The notes under the pieces: model-generated
Told to the model about the DNA's origin: nothing
The model's database searches: none
The model's input: only the letters and a program-made list of their open reading frames with translations
From: Corella eumyota
Lineage: Eukaryota > Chordata > Ascidiacea > Phlebobranchia > Corellidae
NCBI GenBank assembly: GCA_963082875.1
Contig: OY720098.1
Coordinates: 10,478,001 to 10,542,000, forward strand
Direction: 5' to 3'
DNA length: 64,000 bases
Translations under genes and position numbers: made by a program
In this document: in pieces, positions 37,501-49,038 of the stretch
Position numbering within the stretch: position 1 is the stretch's first letter
Layout of the letters: each line of letters starts with the position of its first letter

Positions 37501-40500
37501 TTTTGATCAAGTTTTTTCGTTGTTGTGACAGTTTTAAATAAAATTTAAAAAGCATCCCCTTAATTAAATTTTATATTAGGGTACTGTCAACTTGCAGTAA
37601 AAGTAAATAATTCTTACGCTGTTCACATGTTGGCTGCTGAGGATACCAACTTCCATTATCTAAACAAGTTATTGAGGATGCTCTACTTCCACCCAACTGA
37701 AAGCTTTCATTACATGTAAAATTAACCATTACTCCAATATTAAATGTAGTTGTTGCAGTATAAGTTGGGTATGTTACACCATTGTGTATAATTCTTAATG
37801 AGGGGCACTTTGCTAAAAATTTTAAAGCAATATTATAAAGAATACCTTTTTATTTAATTGATTTTAACAATTGAAAATTTTAACAATATACATCTTTTTT
37901 TGTATATATCTTAATCTTTGATGTGGAAAGGTCGAATGCGCGACCTTAACATAGAGTAACATCAGTTACTTTGACCCAGTCTCGAGTTGCATTTAGCAGT
38001 TTGGGATATTATAGAGATAATAATTGCTCAGTGATTATGCTGCCGATAAGTGCTGGCTCAGCAGGAGTTTATACTGTTTATAGTGCCTTACTCAAGCAGC
38101 ATGAGAGCAGTGGGGATTGAACCCATGACCTCATAGTGGTGAAGCAAATTTTCTACACCACAATGAGGTCGTGGATAAAAATTTTGTATATTTGATAAAA
38201 TTTTGTATAAAAAATTTAAAACAAGTTTTGTTGCCATTGGATTAGTAATGTTATTTATTTAAAAGTTACCTTTGCACAGTGGTTGATTATAATTCCACAC
38301 TTCAGTATTTAAACACTCTATTGATGTCTGACCAGTTAAATAATAACCATCCCAACATTGAAAATTGATGGTATCACCAACATTAAATTGTGTTAATGAA
38401 TTATATCTCGGAGTTGAAATACCATATCGAAAGTAATTTAATGTTGGGCAACTTTTACCTTAATATAAATCATAATTATAATTTTAGGTCTGTATTTTAA
38501 TTTAGTCAAATTAAACATAAGACCGACTAAGACTGACTTACTAATTATGTACTTGATTTTGTTTTTAAAAAAAATGATCATTTGGAATGAGTAAGATAAT
38601 ATAAAATTTTAAAATATATTAATTCACCTATATTACAAACAAACTTACGTCTGCAAGTTGGTTGATTATTATTCCATTTTCCAGTATTTAAACAAGTTAA
38701 AATTGAATTCCCAACTAATTTATATTTTTTATTACATCTGAATTTGACAGAGTTTCCAACAAAAACCGGATGGAGAATAAAATATGGGATAGTCCATCCA
38801 TGGTAAGGGAATGTTAGTCTAGAACATGTGATACCTTAAAAAAATGCTAGAAATTAAATGATTTAACAACAGAAAAATATAATTGGATATTACTATTGGA
38901 TAATAAAATATTATGTGCTTGTCAAGGTTTTTTGCAGTCATATTTTGTTCATGTAAAAATACCAACAACTCTTTTGTTTGCACAAGTTTTACTTTACTAC
39001 AGCCTACAATGCAGTTAAAGAAAATATTTTATGTTATTAATTTCTGTACAAAAAAAATAGCTATTAAAAGGTATAATAGTTCTTATATTTTTAAATATTT
39101 TGTGCACAAACTATTCTATCCATAAAAGATTTATAGCAAAAATTAACTTACGTTCACATGTAGGTTGGTTGTTATTCCAATGTCCAGTATTGAAACAAGT
39201 TGAAGTGGAATGCCCGACTAATCTATAATTTTCATCACATTGAAATTGGATGGCTTGATGAACATCAAATGTTTTCTCAATAAAAACGGGGTCAGTTGTT
39301 CCATGTTGAAGTGATCTTAGTCCACCACATGTTATACCTTAACCAAATTATTTAAAGAGAATACAATTTTATAAAAAAATGCAATAATAATAACTTATAA
39401 AACATTTATTATTCAAAATAGCTAAAAAACTGTTTGTACTTTTTACTTAGCATGTTTATGTCATTCAAGTTATTTAAACAACCTACGTTCACATTGAATA
39501 TCAGATGGATTATGGGACCATGTAGAATCAGATTGACACATCACAGTTTCTCTGCGTTTAATATATGTATATCCTTGCAACTTGTGATAATTGTTACAAA
39601 TATATTCAAGCTCAGTACCACGTAATGGAATTTCGTAAAATTTGTTTGAATATTCAACATTACCAAGAATTCCATTTGTGATTGATTGTGGATAAGCAGA
39701 ACATTTTAAATCTAAAAAATTACAATTTTTGTTAATTTTATTCTTATTTAAAAAAAACATTTTTTTTTCTTGAAATGTATAATTAAATAAATTCAAACCT
39801 ATATTGCATGTTTTTCCCATGTAATCAATTGGACAAATGCAAGTAAAACCGTTGATACGATCCATACAAGTGCCATGTAAACACGGATTTGAATTACATT
39901 GGTTTACTGCAAAAAATTAATTGTAGTTATATATCTTAATCTTTAATGTGGAAAGGTCGAATGCGCGACCTTAACATAGAGTAACATCAGTTACTTTGAC
40001 CCAGTCTCGAGTTGCCTTTAGCAGTTTGGGATATTATAGAGATTATAATTGCTCAGTGATTATGCTGCCGATAAGTGCTGGCTCAGCAGGAGTTTATACT
40101 GTTTATAGTGCCTTACTCAAGCAGCATGAGAGCAGTGGGGATTGAACCCATGACCTCATAGTGGTGAAGCAAATTTTCTACACCACCATGAGGTCGTGGA
40201 TAAAAATTTTGTATATTCGATAAAATTTTGTATAAAAAATTTAAAACAAGTTTTGTTGCCATTGGATTAGTAATGTTATTTATTTAAAAGTTACCTTTGC
40301 ACAGTGGTTGATTATAGTTCCACACTTCAGTATTTAAACACTCTATTGATGCCTGACCAGTTAAATAATAACCATCCCGACATTGAAAATTAATGGTATG
40401 ACCAACATTAAATTGAGTTAATGAATTATATCTTGGAGTTGAAATACCATTCCAAAAGTGGTTTAATGTTGGGCAAGTTTTACCTTAATATCAATTATAA

Positions 40501-42955
40501 CTATAGTTTTTAATTTGCATTTTAGATGAGTCAAATTAAATATATAACATACTAAAAACTGAGTTTTGTACTAATTATATACTTGATTTTGTTTTTAATA
40601 AAAATAACTTCTTGTAATAAGTAAGATAATATATAACTTATATATGAAATCAAAGTAACAAATATTCAAACCATAACATACTATGTCATGAATAAACTTA
40701 CGTCTGCAAGTTGGTTTGTTATTATTCCATTTTCCAGTATTTAAACAAGTTAAAATTGAATTCCCAACTAATTTATATTTTTCTTTACATCTAAATTCAA
40801 CAGAGTGTCCAACAAAAACCAGGTTGAAAATATAATATGGGATAGTCCGTCCATGGTAAGGGGGTGTTAGTCTAGAACATGTGATACCTGTGATACCTTA
40901 AAATAACATATGATTTTGATCTATCCCATATAAAAGGTATAATAGTTCTTATGTTTTTAAATCATTTGTTCTCAAACTATTCTATCCATAAAAGATTTAT
41001 AGCAAAAATTAACTTACGTTCACATGTAGGTTGGTTGTTATTCCAATGTCCAGTATTTAAACAAGTTGAAATGGAATGCCCGACTAATCTATAATTTTCA
41101 TCACATTGAAATTGAATAGCTTGATGAACATCAAATGTTTTCTCAATAAAAACGGGGTCAGTTGTTCCATGTTGAAGTGATGTTAGTCCACCACATGTTA
41201 TACCTTAACCAAATTATTTAAAGAGAATACAATTTAAAAAAAATTCAATAATAATAACTTAAAAACATTTATTATTCAAAATAGTCAAAAAAATGTTTGT
41301 ACTTTTTACTTGTAAAAATCTAAATTATTTAAACAACCTACCTTTACACTGAATATCAGATAGATTATAGGACCATGCAAAATCAGATTAACATATCACA
41401 GATTTTCTGTGTTTATTATATGTATAGCCTTGCAACTTGTAATTAGTGTCATATACAATTAACTAATACATTACATTAAAAAAAAAACACAAAAAATATT
41501 GTTATTTTAAAATGCCAAAATATTAAATACTTAAACAAATATTTAAATAAATTAAAGTAACAGAAAATTTTACAACCTTGACAAATTGGTGGTTGGTGAC
41601 TCCATTTTCCTGTATTTAAACAAGTTATTCGTGGTTCTCCAATTAATATGAAGTTAGGTTCACAACTGACACTTATTACTCCTCCATTGTAAAATGCTTT
41701 TGATAAATATTCAGTTGGGTCTACTATACCATGAGAAATCAAATTTATGTTAGGGCATCTTACGAGTGTTGCATTACCTGCAAAACAAATTTGAAAAATT
41801 ATTGCAAACAAGTTGATAGTAGATTATTTTTAAATTAACTTAAAAAAGTTTTTATCTATAGATAAATTAATAATTTCTTATAAGTCACTTTTCGTAATGT
41901 AATGCATTGGTTACAGGACAATTTTGGTGTGTAGGCTACAGGTGACAAGGAATGTGACATTTAGTTTCACTTTACGCGGTGCTTATTTAATACCACATTG
42001 CATACAACATACAATTGGGCAAGGTGTTATAAACAGACAAACACACAAACTCCAACATAACTAAAAATCGAAGTACGAGTAAATTCCGGAAAAATTAATA
42101 AAAGTTACCAAAAATCCAAAAAAACGATCACATTAGATCATTTAGAAAAAAAACTTTCTGATTTTTATACCGTTTTTAAAATTATAGTTTAACGTTTTTA
42201 AACAAAATTATGATATCAGCCAAGTTTAACGTTTAAATATTGAATAACAAAAATTGCAACGCTGTTAGGCAACCCAACTGCTAACCAAACTAAAGTCGTT
42301 TTTCTGTCAAAAGTATATTATTTGTTAGATTCAATGGAGCTATTTTTTATTTGTACATTTTTCTTATTTTTAGAAATAAATGAAAAAATTGGTCAAAAAA
42401 AAGTGGTCAATAGGCGCGTTACCTAAAACAATGATGTTTGCTTTGGAAGTGGGCACTGCATTTTTAATCGTTTGAATAATGCGGTAAGTTAGTCGCTTGT
42501 CTACTTATGTTACCAAACTTTATCAGCATGGGTAAAACCTGTTACGAAATGGTAGATAAAACTTAGCTTTAAGCTATACCATTTTGTTTGTTGCCCCCGG
42601 ACTTAAAAAGTTTCGGACCCCTGCCTTAGTAAATTCATATAAAGTATTTATAATTTATCTAATGTTCAGGGCCAAATTTCGTTATGGGCCGTCGTTGATT
42701 CGTTTTCTTTTAACGTGAAATAGTTAAACACCGTTGTAAACACTGTTTTGCGTATCATCAGATAAAGTTGAAATTAATTAATCCTGGGTTAACTTATTAT
42801 CGTTGGTGAAAACCAACCCGACGCTAGGTAAAACAGTCATTTTTTGCGCGATACGTACTAGAGGTAAAAAATACCAAACGCAGATTATTTTTATGCTTAC
42901 CGTTTTTACAAAATAAGTAAATCAATCCAAAAGTGATAAATGGAGGTAGATACAT
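31595..42955 (-). CDS. CCP/sushi gene A: signal peptide, 21 CCPs, one EGF; frame error near the 3' end
   Basis: Probable secreted recognition or complement-regulator-like protein of about 1450 aa. Exons 5' to 3': 42901-42955, 41577-41777, 41018-41203, 40702-40887, 40295-40483, 39799-39906 (EGF), 39487-39711, 39152-39337, 38649-38834, 38270-38458, 37618-37812, 37015-37206, 36600-36715 with 36334-36478 (one split CCP), 35990-36181, 35594-35709 with 35329-35473 (split CCP), 34864-35061, 34546-34731, 34036-34236, 33720-33905, 33201-33401, 32826-33014, 32434-32633, 31595-31782. CCP exons show the four-Cys plus Trp pattern (C..C..C..GxW..C) and are phase 1-1. Exon 32434-32633 is 200 nt, not a multiple of 3, and its frame breaks just after the first Cys; skipping it would keep frame. 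The last exon ends TRWHVCRR-stop with no membrane segment. Which immune function, if any, is inference; Ciona vCRL-type CCP genes are a possible comparison. Confidence 0.82.
32434..32633 (-). other. Frameshifted penultimate CCP exon of gene A
   Basis: Aligned with 49883-50086 (gene B, 204 nt) and 61308-61511 (gene C, 204 nt), this exon is 200 nt. After ACATGTCCCC the gene A copy is one base out of step, so the normal entry frame reaches a stop at once; the rest of the CCP remains open in another frame. Because all neighbouring exons are symmetric phase 1, an exon-skipped transcript would still be in frame. Confidence 0.75.
37902..38172 (-). repeat. SINE copy 3 in a gene A intron
   Basis: Antisense copy of the tRNA-derived SINE, with a B-box-like GGATTGAACCC (antisense) near 38115. 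It is nearly identical to the 39931-40198 and 54168-54437 copies, including the extra TGAGGTCGTGGATAAA joined to its head end. These three arose by duplication of the host segment, not by separate insertions. Confidence 0.85.
37902..39720. repeat. Internal duplication block 1 of gene A
   Basis: SINE + three CCP exons (38270, 38649, 39152) + a further CCP exon (39487-39711). It is repeated in the same order at 39931-41465 as SINE + three CCP exons (40295, 40702, 41018) + a decayed form of the fourth. Introns align as well as exons. Confidence 0.85.
39799..39906 (-). other. EGF-like exon unique to gene A
   Basis: A 108-nt phase 1-1 exon encoding NQCNSNPCLHGTCMDRINGF and then TCICPIDYMGKTCNIG, with six cysteines in EGF order. 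No D-x-D/N-E-C calcium-binding start is present. Gene B has no counterpart, because the segment between its relic CCP exon and its trimer was lost there or gained in A. Confidence 0.85.
39931..40198 (-). repeat. SINE copy 4 in a gene A intron
   Basis: Near-identical to the copies at 37902 and 54168, again antisense and again followed by the TTTGC-ACAGTGG CCP exon. It marks the second internal block of gene A. Confidence 0.85.
41342..41465 (-). pseudogene. Relic CCP exon in gene A
   Basis: It matches exon 39487-39711 over its 3' half (KLQGYTYIKRR..MCQSDSTWSH region) and keeps the donor GTAGGTTG, but carries an in-frame TAA where the intact copy has CAA, and its 5' half has eroded. The same TAA and boundaries are found at 55741-55865 in gene B, so decay came before the A/B duplication or was spread by conversion. 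Confidence 0.75.
42901..42955 (-). other. Signal-peptide exon of gene A
   Basis: ATG followed by 17 mostly hydrophobic codons, MYLPPFITFGLIYLFCKN, then G and a GTAAGC donor. The single left-over base joins the 41577-41777 exon in phase 1 (CKN-GNATLVRCP). The same exon in gene B (58778-58832) differs by one residue. Confidence 0.85.
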
Positions 42956-43437
42956 TGTAAACCACGGCGTCTTTTTTAAAATTAAAATAGATCTTTACTA
43001 AATTTAAAAAACACTTTATCTGAGTTTGCCTTGATAATTGTTTAATTTGCTTCTGTTATTTTTATCGACACGAAACTGCTATGCAAAAAAAAAGAAATCC
43101 GCACAAAAAAATTATAGTTCAGCTCAGAATTGCTTCCGGTTCAACAATCTTTTATTATTTTCTTGTTGTACTTGAACAACATGTTGGCAAGCAACTAAAT
43201 GCTAGGCCTCAAGCAATGAATAGAAAACTATGGGTTTGACTGAATTGAAACTTAATTAAAAACTACAGATTTAACTGAATTCAAATTCTGGCAGCGTTTT
43301 ATTTTGTGCTTGAATGCTTCCTGAAACTATTCCCCAAAAACGTTAACGCACATATTAACCTTTAATACGCTCCGGAAGAATTTCTGAACAAGAAAACGTT
43401 TGAGTTTTTTTATATTCTCACGAATCAATACGGCGCC
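42956..43437 (-). promoter_or_regulatory. Upstream region of gene A
   Basis: About 480 bp upstream of the signal-peptide ATG, nearly base-for-base the same as 58833-59320 upstream of gene B. No TATA box or named motif stands out. Conservation may reflect either shared promoter function or a recent duplication. Confidence 0.4.
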
Positions 43438-46400
43438 TGAAACGTTGTCGCTGCCTGTTAGCAAATTGTCGGAAGGTTGTTCGCCACGTTTTGACACTGT
43501 GACAGTGGACTCATTTGATGGGCAGTCGTCGTGGGAGGATTTCATCGCTAGGTTTGAATTAGCGGCTGAATTTAACCGTTGGTCGGAAAGTTCAAAAGGT
43601 GTTAGATTGGCCCTACGTCTACGAAATTCCGCGTCGAGTGTTGTAACCAGCCTACGCCCCGAAGAAAGAAAAAACTTCTCAATTGTTCGTGCGAAGTTAG
43701 ATCAAAAGTTTGAGAAAAAGCTTATTGACCCGGTATCTCTGTTGCATAAAAGAGTTCGTGGAAAAAATGAAAAATTAGTGGATTTAGCGGAAGAACTCGA
43801 TAACATTGTAAAACAATGCCCCATTCACGACTGCGTAGACAAAGAGCAGCTAGACTTGTTAAAAGCAAATTGCTTCACCAATGCCCTTAAAAGCAATTGG
43901 GAACTATATTCGACAATAAAAATGGATAGTCCCATTTCAATGGACGAAGCTTTAAAAGTAGCTTTACGACTGGAAATTGAAGGAACGACCAGATACAATA
44001 AAGAGCGACCGATTCGAGCAATAAATTCTGAACAAGAAGATGACGTAAGCCTTACTCGCGAAATAATATCTATGCGCCAAGCCATTAACGAATTAACGGA
44101 CACCTTATGCAAGAGACCAAGTAACGTTTATGAACGACCCCAAAGTGGAAGACGAGCGCGAAATGGCAGCTTTGGCCGACAGGGAAACGGCCAGTAGTCG
44201 AGTTTAAGGGATGGCACTCGACTTTAAATAGGAACATCCCACCTGTAAATATTAGTGCGACAACTAACAGTCGCCAAAATGGACTTTATTGTAATATTTT
44301 TATTAAAAATTGTGAATTTTTTATGCTCGTGGATACCGACGCTGACGCCACGGTATTAAGCTTTAAAGCCTTTAAAGCAGCCAAACTGTCGCTTGAGCCT
44401 TCACACTTCGTTATAAATGGAATAGGCAATGAAAAATTACCAGTGCAAAGAAGTTGTACTATCAAGTGTAGATTCAATGCCATATATTATGACCACAACG
44501 TGTTAGTGTCGGATATATTAGAAGAAGGAATCATTGGACTGGACTTTTTACAAAAATATCGCTTCAACATTTACTTTACATCGACCTTTCTTCAAAATGA
44601 CCTTGAAAAAGTAAAACTTCAAGTGGTAACAAGAAACAAGCCATACCCAAAAGTGATCGAAATAGAAAACGAAGGCGTGTTTACCGATGACGACGATACC
44701 CAAAACATGATAAAAAGAGCCGTAAAATTTGTAGATTCGGATCAATATAAAAAAGTAAAACACTTAATTGAAAGTTTTGTAAGGCATGCTAAAGGAAAAC
44801 TTCCTACCAATTCTACCTTTTACCATATTAATACCGGTAACACACCAGCAATAAAACAAAGGCCGCAGAGGTTGCCGCAATCCAAGCAAGTCGAAGCTGA
44901 CAAGCTTGTAAAAAAATGGTAGAAGACGGAATAATTTCTCCGTCTTTTAGTCCTTGGTGCTCACCAGTAGTATTGGTGAAGAAAAAAGATGGCACAACTT
45001 GGTTCTGTGTGGATTACCGCCAGTTAAACAATATAACTAAAAAGAATTCCTATCCCTTGCCAAGAATAGATTCTATATTAGATGCAGTCAGTGGGTCAAA
45101 ATGGTTTGCCACGCTTGACTTTTGACCCAGTTGACAAAGAAAAAACTGCCTTCTTAACTGGAAATGGATTATATCATTTTAACGTAATGCCATTTGGACT
45201 TTGTGGTAGACCAAGTACGTTTGAGAGATTGATGGAACAAGTGTTGCAAGGTATCCTCTGTTTGTCTCGTATACTTGGATGATATATCAATCCACGCTAA
45301 AACGTTTAACCAACTTTATGAAAACCTGGAAGTAGTTTTTAAACGTCTGATGAACGCTAACCTCATGCTAAATTCAGCAAAGTGTAACTTATTTTGCAAT
45401 AAAGTAGAATACCTAGGACACGTCATTTCGGCCAGTGGAATATCAACATCAACAGAAAAAGTAAAAGCTGTTAAGGAATGGCCACAACCTACCAGTCTTA
45501 AGCAATTGCAGAGCTTTCTGGGATTAGCATCCTACTACAGAAAATTTATACAAAATTTTGCGGATTTAGCTCAACTGTTGTATGGTCTTTTGGAAAAAGA
45601 CAAAAAGTTTGTTTGGACGCGGAATTGCACAAATTCTTTTAAAAACTTAAAGTTTGGACTTATCACAGCACCAGTTTTAAGCTTTGCAACCCCTAACGGT
45701 CAGTTTATAATTGACGCTGACGCCAGTAACAGCGCCATCGGAGCTGTGTTGAGCCAACGCAACGAAACCGGCAACGAGTGTGTTATTGAATATTATGCAA
45801 AAGCCTTTTCAAGACAAGAAAGAAACTATTGCACAACCCGAAAAGAGCTTTTGGCAATTGTTAGGGCCGTAAAACATTTTCATTTTTATATTTACGGTCG
45901 AACAGTGCACATAAGGAGTGACCATGGTTCCCTAAAATGGCTTCTGAATTTTAAAAATCCAGATGGCCAAATGGCTCGCTGGCTTGAAAGGCTGGAGCAA
46001 TACGACATTAAAATCTTTCATTGTCTTTGTGTACAACATAATAATGCAGATGCATTGTCGCGCAGACCGTGCATAGCTGATAACTGTAACTACTGTAGTC
46101 GAGCAGAAAGTAAATTTTTACCAATTGATACTTGTGTTTATTCGTGTATCTCAAACACCGTTTCCGACACTGATCTGCGTGAGGCTCAGCTAGGCGACCC
46201 CGACATAAAATGTATTCTGCTATGGAAGGAAGCCAGCGATGGTCGACCCGACTGGTGCCAAGTGTCACCCTTGAGTCAAACAGCTAAATCATATTACCAT
46301 CAATGGGCTTCGCTTGTCGTAAAAAATGGTATATTGTATCGGGCATGGGAAAACTCCAGTGGTACAGAAACAGCAATGCAACTAATTGTGCCCAAGTGCC

Positions 46401-47866
46401 ACCAACAACTAATTCTGGATTTAATGCATGGAAATGCAAGCTCCGGACATTTTGGTATTAAAAAAACAAACGGACGATTGCGGAGAAAATTTCATTGGAA
46501 TAATAGCCAGACGGATGTTGCAGCTCATTGCAAAACCTGTTACAAGTGCGCTTCAAGAAAAGGACCTTTAAATAAACAAAAAGAGCCAATGAAATTACAC
46601 CAGGTGAGCTATCCATTAGAAAAAGTAGCCATTGACGTAATGGGGCCATTACCGACATCTTATTTGGGTAATCGATACATTCTTATGGTAATGGATTATT
46701 TCACAAAGTGGCCAGAAGCATACCCGATGCCGAACCAAGAAACTGCTACGGTGGCTAAACTACTTATAGAGCAATTCTTTCTACGGTTCGGAGTGCCTTG
46801 CGAAATTATAAGCGATCAAGGTTCCAACTTCGAGTCCCACCTGTTTAAAGAAATGATGAAAGCTTTTGATATTGTAAAGACCAGAACTACACCATATTGG
46901 CCCCAAGCAGACGGAATGGTCGAACGATTTAATCGAACTTTGGAGGCTCAGTTAGCAATGTCCGTAGAAAAGCGCCAACGCGATTGGGATCAACAATTGA
47001 CATATATATTAATGGCATATCGTACAGCAGTACATGAAAGTACAGAGAATACCCCCGCTAAACTAATGTTTCGCAGGGAAATAAATTTACCTACAGACTT
47101 TATATTCGGTCGACCGGAAATCACTAAATATTTAGCGTGGGAATTTGCCAACAAATCAACATTGATGAAGCTCACGAATTGGCTCGAACAAAACTACATT
47201 TATCCGGCCAAAAAATGAAGAAGTATTACGATCGTTCAACTGCGACAAAGTTACTAAACGAACAGGAATCTGTATGGCTGCATTGCCCCCAAAGAAAAAA
47301 GGGTCTATCCCCAAAACTGTCCTCGCCGTGGCAAGGTCCATTTAAGATAATTAAGCGTATTAACGACGTGGTGTACCAGATCAAACGTTCACCAAAACAT
47401 CAATCAAAAGTCGTGAATCGAAACCGGTTATGGCGTTGTAGTTTAAAGTTGCCAACCAACTGGTATAGAAACAATAATGGTAAAAGCAATACACCGGTTC
47501 AAACTATTATTCCACAAATTGAAAACACAGACATCCTATCTAATGGTATTAAATTACCAACCTCGCGCAGAGGCCGAGACATTATTATACCACATCGTTA
47601 TCGTTAAAAACCTACCGTACTTTCCTTCATATATATATTTATTATTGTTATCGTATTTACTTCATTGTTATTATTATCGTTGTATATATCATTATTTTTC
47701 TTCGTTAAAGAGTAGTTGTTTCGTCTTTATAAAGCTCGCATTTTGATTATCGTTTTATTATTTGTATTATGTGGTGCGTGTTAATGTGTATGTAGTTTTA
47801 ATGTATATCGCTTGTGTAATGTATTGTATTGATTGTCTTCTTATTTAAATATTGGGAAGAGAGGAA

Positions 47867-48186
47867 TGTAGCGAACTTTGTGCGCTTTTTGGCGCTAACA
47901 CTTCCTCGCGGGCTCTAACTTACCTTGTGGCTCTAAATTACCTTATCTATGAGCCACTTTTCTTATCGTTTTTGTAAAGTGTTGGTACTTTTAGTGTATG
48001 CTTTTGATCTGATAGTTTAGTATAATCTTTTAGTTAAATTTGGAATATTATATTATATTGCGTTATTGTATATATATATATATATATTGTGTTTAACCCG
48101 TAATTCTATTTGAATAAGGACAATTAAGTTAATAAAACTGTGATTACATAATAAAATTGAGTGATTTTATAACAAAACCCGTTACA
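47867..48186 (+). repeat. Right-hand LTR of the gypsy fossil, 320 bp
   Basis: It starts TGTAGCGAAC and ends AACCCGTTACA, with short terminal inverted repeats (TGTAGCG / CGTTACA), directly after the polypurine tract. It contains a TATATA run (about 48069-48087), the 16-bp spliced-leader match (48103-48118), and AATAAA words at 48131 and 48150, so U3-R-U5 can be laid out with R starting at or near the leader match. Confidence 0.88.
48103..48118 (+). promoter_or_regulatory. Exact Ciona spliced-leader sequence inside the LTR
   Basis: ATTCTATTTGAATAAG, which I recall as the 16-nt Ciona mRNA leader, occurs once, in the sense orientation of the element, 16-34 bp past a TATA-like run and 13-32 bp before two AATAAA words. 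It is therefore where the 5' end of the element's RNA (start of R) would be expected. There is no GT donor after it (GACAATT follows), so this is not an SL RNA gene; it looks like the mature leader joined to a body sequence. Confidence 0.75.
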
Positions 48187-49038
48187 ATAGTAGCCATTAA
48201 CAAATTATATAACAATTTTTTTTAAATTTGCGATTACGTATTTTATGTTTCTTTAAAAAATTTAAGACCTCTAAACAAAGGAAAGTTTGGATGAAGAACG
48301 GGCAGTTTATCAGTTTCTTCAAATGCTTTATAAAAGCAATCTGTTTTTTTAATACGTAAAACTGTTAAAGTAATAAGAAATTTAGCGAAGACCGGAAATG
48401 AAAAAAGTATTTTAAATGACCGTTAACTACAAATTATTAAAAATACTTTTTCTATTTGCTTAAATTTAAAAATTATATTCATTGTTAATCTATGTTAAAC
48501 TAATTTTTGTACTAAACATTTTTCACTCTATCTTCCGTGTTTATTTTTCACGTTTAAAAACCATGAATCATAAACATGTCCTCACTTTTTGTAGTTGAAA
48601 TGTAAAATGCTACTTTAAATTTAGTAGTGTGTCATAATAATTTTTCTAGGTATTTACATGTGAAAATTAATTAAATAATATTATCCTTAATTATTTACTG
48701 CACATTTTTAGTTAAATTTCACACTTTTAGTTAAATTTTCAAAAAGTTGAAATAGAACAATGTTTAGTTTATATCCACCAAACAAGACATTTTAAAACAA
48801 ACAAAAAACTTTTGTAGAGAAAGTGAAAGTTCAACACACAATATTGAATGAAATGTTTTATTTATTACAATGACAACAAAAATCGTTAAAAAATAAAAAA
48901 TGATTTATAATGTTTAGTAAAATTGATTTTTATTGTCTCGTTAAGCAGTTAACTTTTATATGCTATACATTAGTAAGCATTTTTATTTTACAAATTTATT
49001 TACAAAAATGAAATTACAGAAGCACTTGGAAAAAAAAT
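48187..49038. other. Spacer and 3' flank of CCP gene B
   Basis: It begins ATAG-TAGCCATTAAC, which matches 59519 onward at the start of unit C, so the LTR end falls exactly at the shared sequence. It holds the 3' UTR and poly(A) region of gene B; no exons. Confidence 0.6.
48857..48866 (-). terminator. Poly(A) signal of CCP gene B
   Basis: Overlapping AATAAA pair on the minus strand about 175 nt after the gene B stop, in the same place as in units A and C. Confidence 0.6.

Larger units (their letters stand above)
39931..41465. repeat. Internal duplication block 2 of gene A
   Basis: Partner of the block at 37902-39720. It ends with the decayed CCP exon at 41342-41465, the counterpart of the intact exon 39487-39711. 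Confidence 0.82.
31081..43437. repeat. Tandem unit A of the CCP gene array
   Basis: Similar to unit B (48.19-59.3 kb) and unit C (59.5 kb onward) through exons, introns and both flanks. The left limit, about 31.05-31.1 kb, is where similarity to 48.49 kb begins; the right limit is where unit B's copy (about 59320) diverges. The 5' third (41.5-43.4 kb) is nearly identical to 57.4-59.3 kb, introns included. Confidence 0.85.
43438..48186 (+). mobile_element. Ty3/gypsy LTR retrotransposon fossil, broken
   Basis: Between CCP units A and B. Parts in order on the plus strand: Gag-like region (about 43.44-44.2 kb), aspartic-protease-like region (about 44.3-44.6 kb), reverse transcriptase (about 44.9-45.6 kb), RNase H (about 45.7-46.1 kb), integrase with zinc-binding and DDE core (about 46.4-47.2 kb), and one LTR at 47867-48186 preceded by a purine-rich tract (47854-47866). 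RT-RH-IN order places it in Ty3/gypsy; it could be the published Ciona family Cigr-1. No left LTR was recognised and the coding part is broken in several places (roughly five). Motifs are still easy to read, so it looks fairly young. The matching place in the next unit (59321-59518) has about 200 bp of unrelated sequence instead. Confidence 0.9.
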
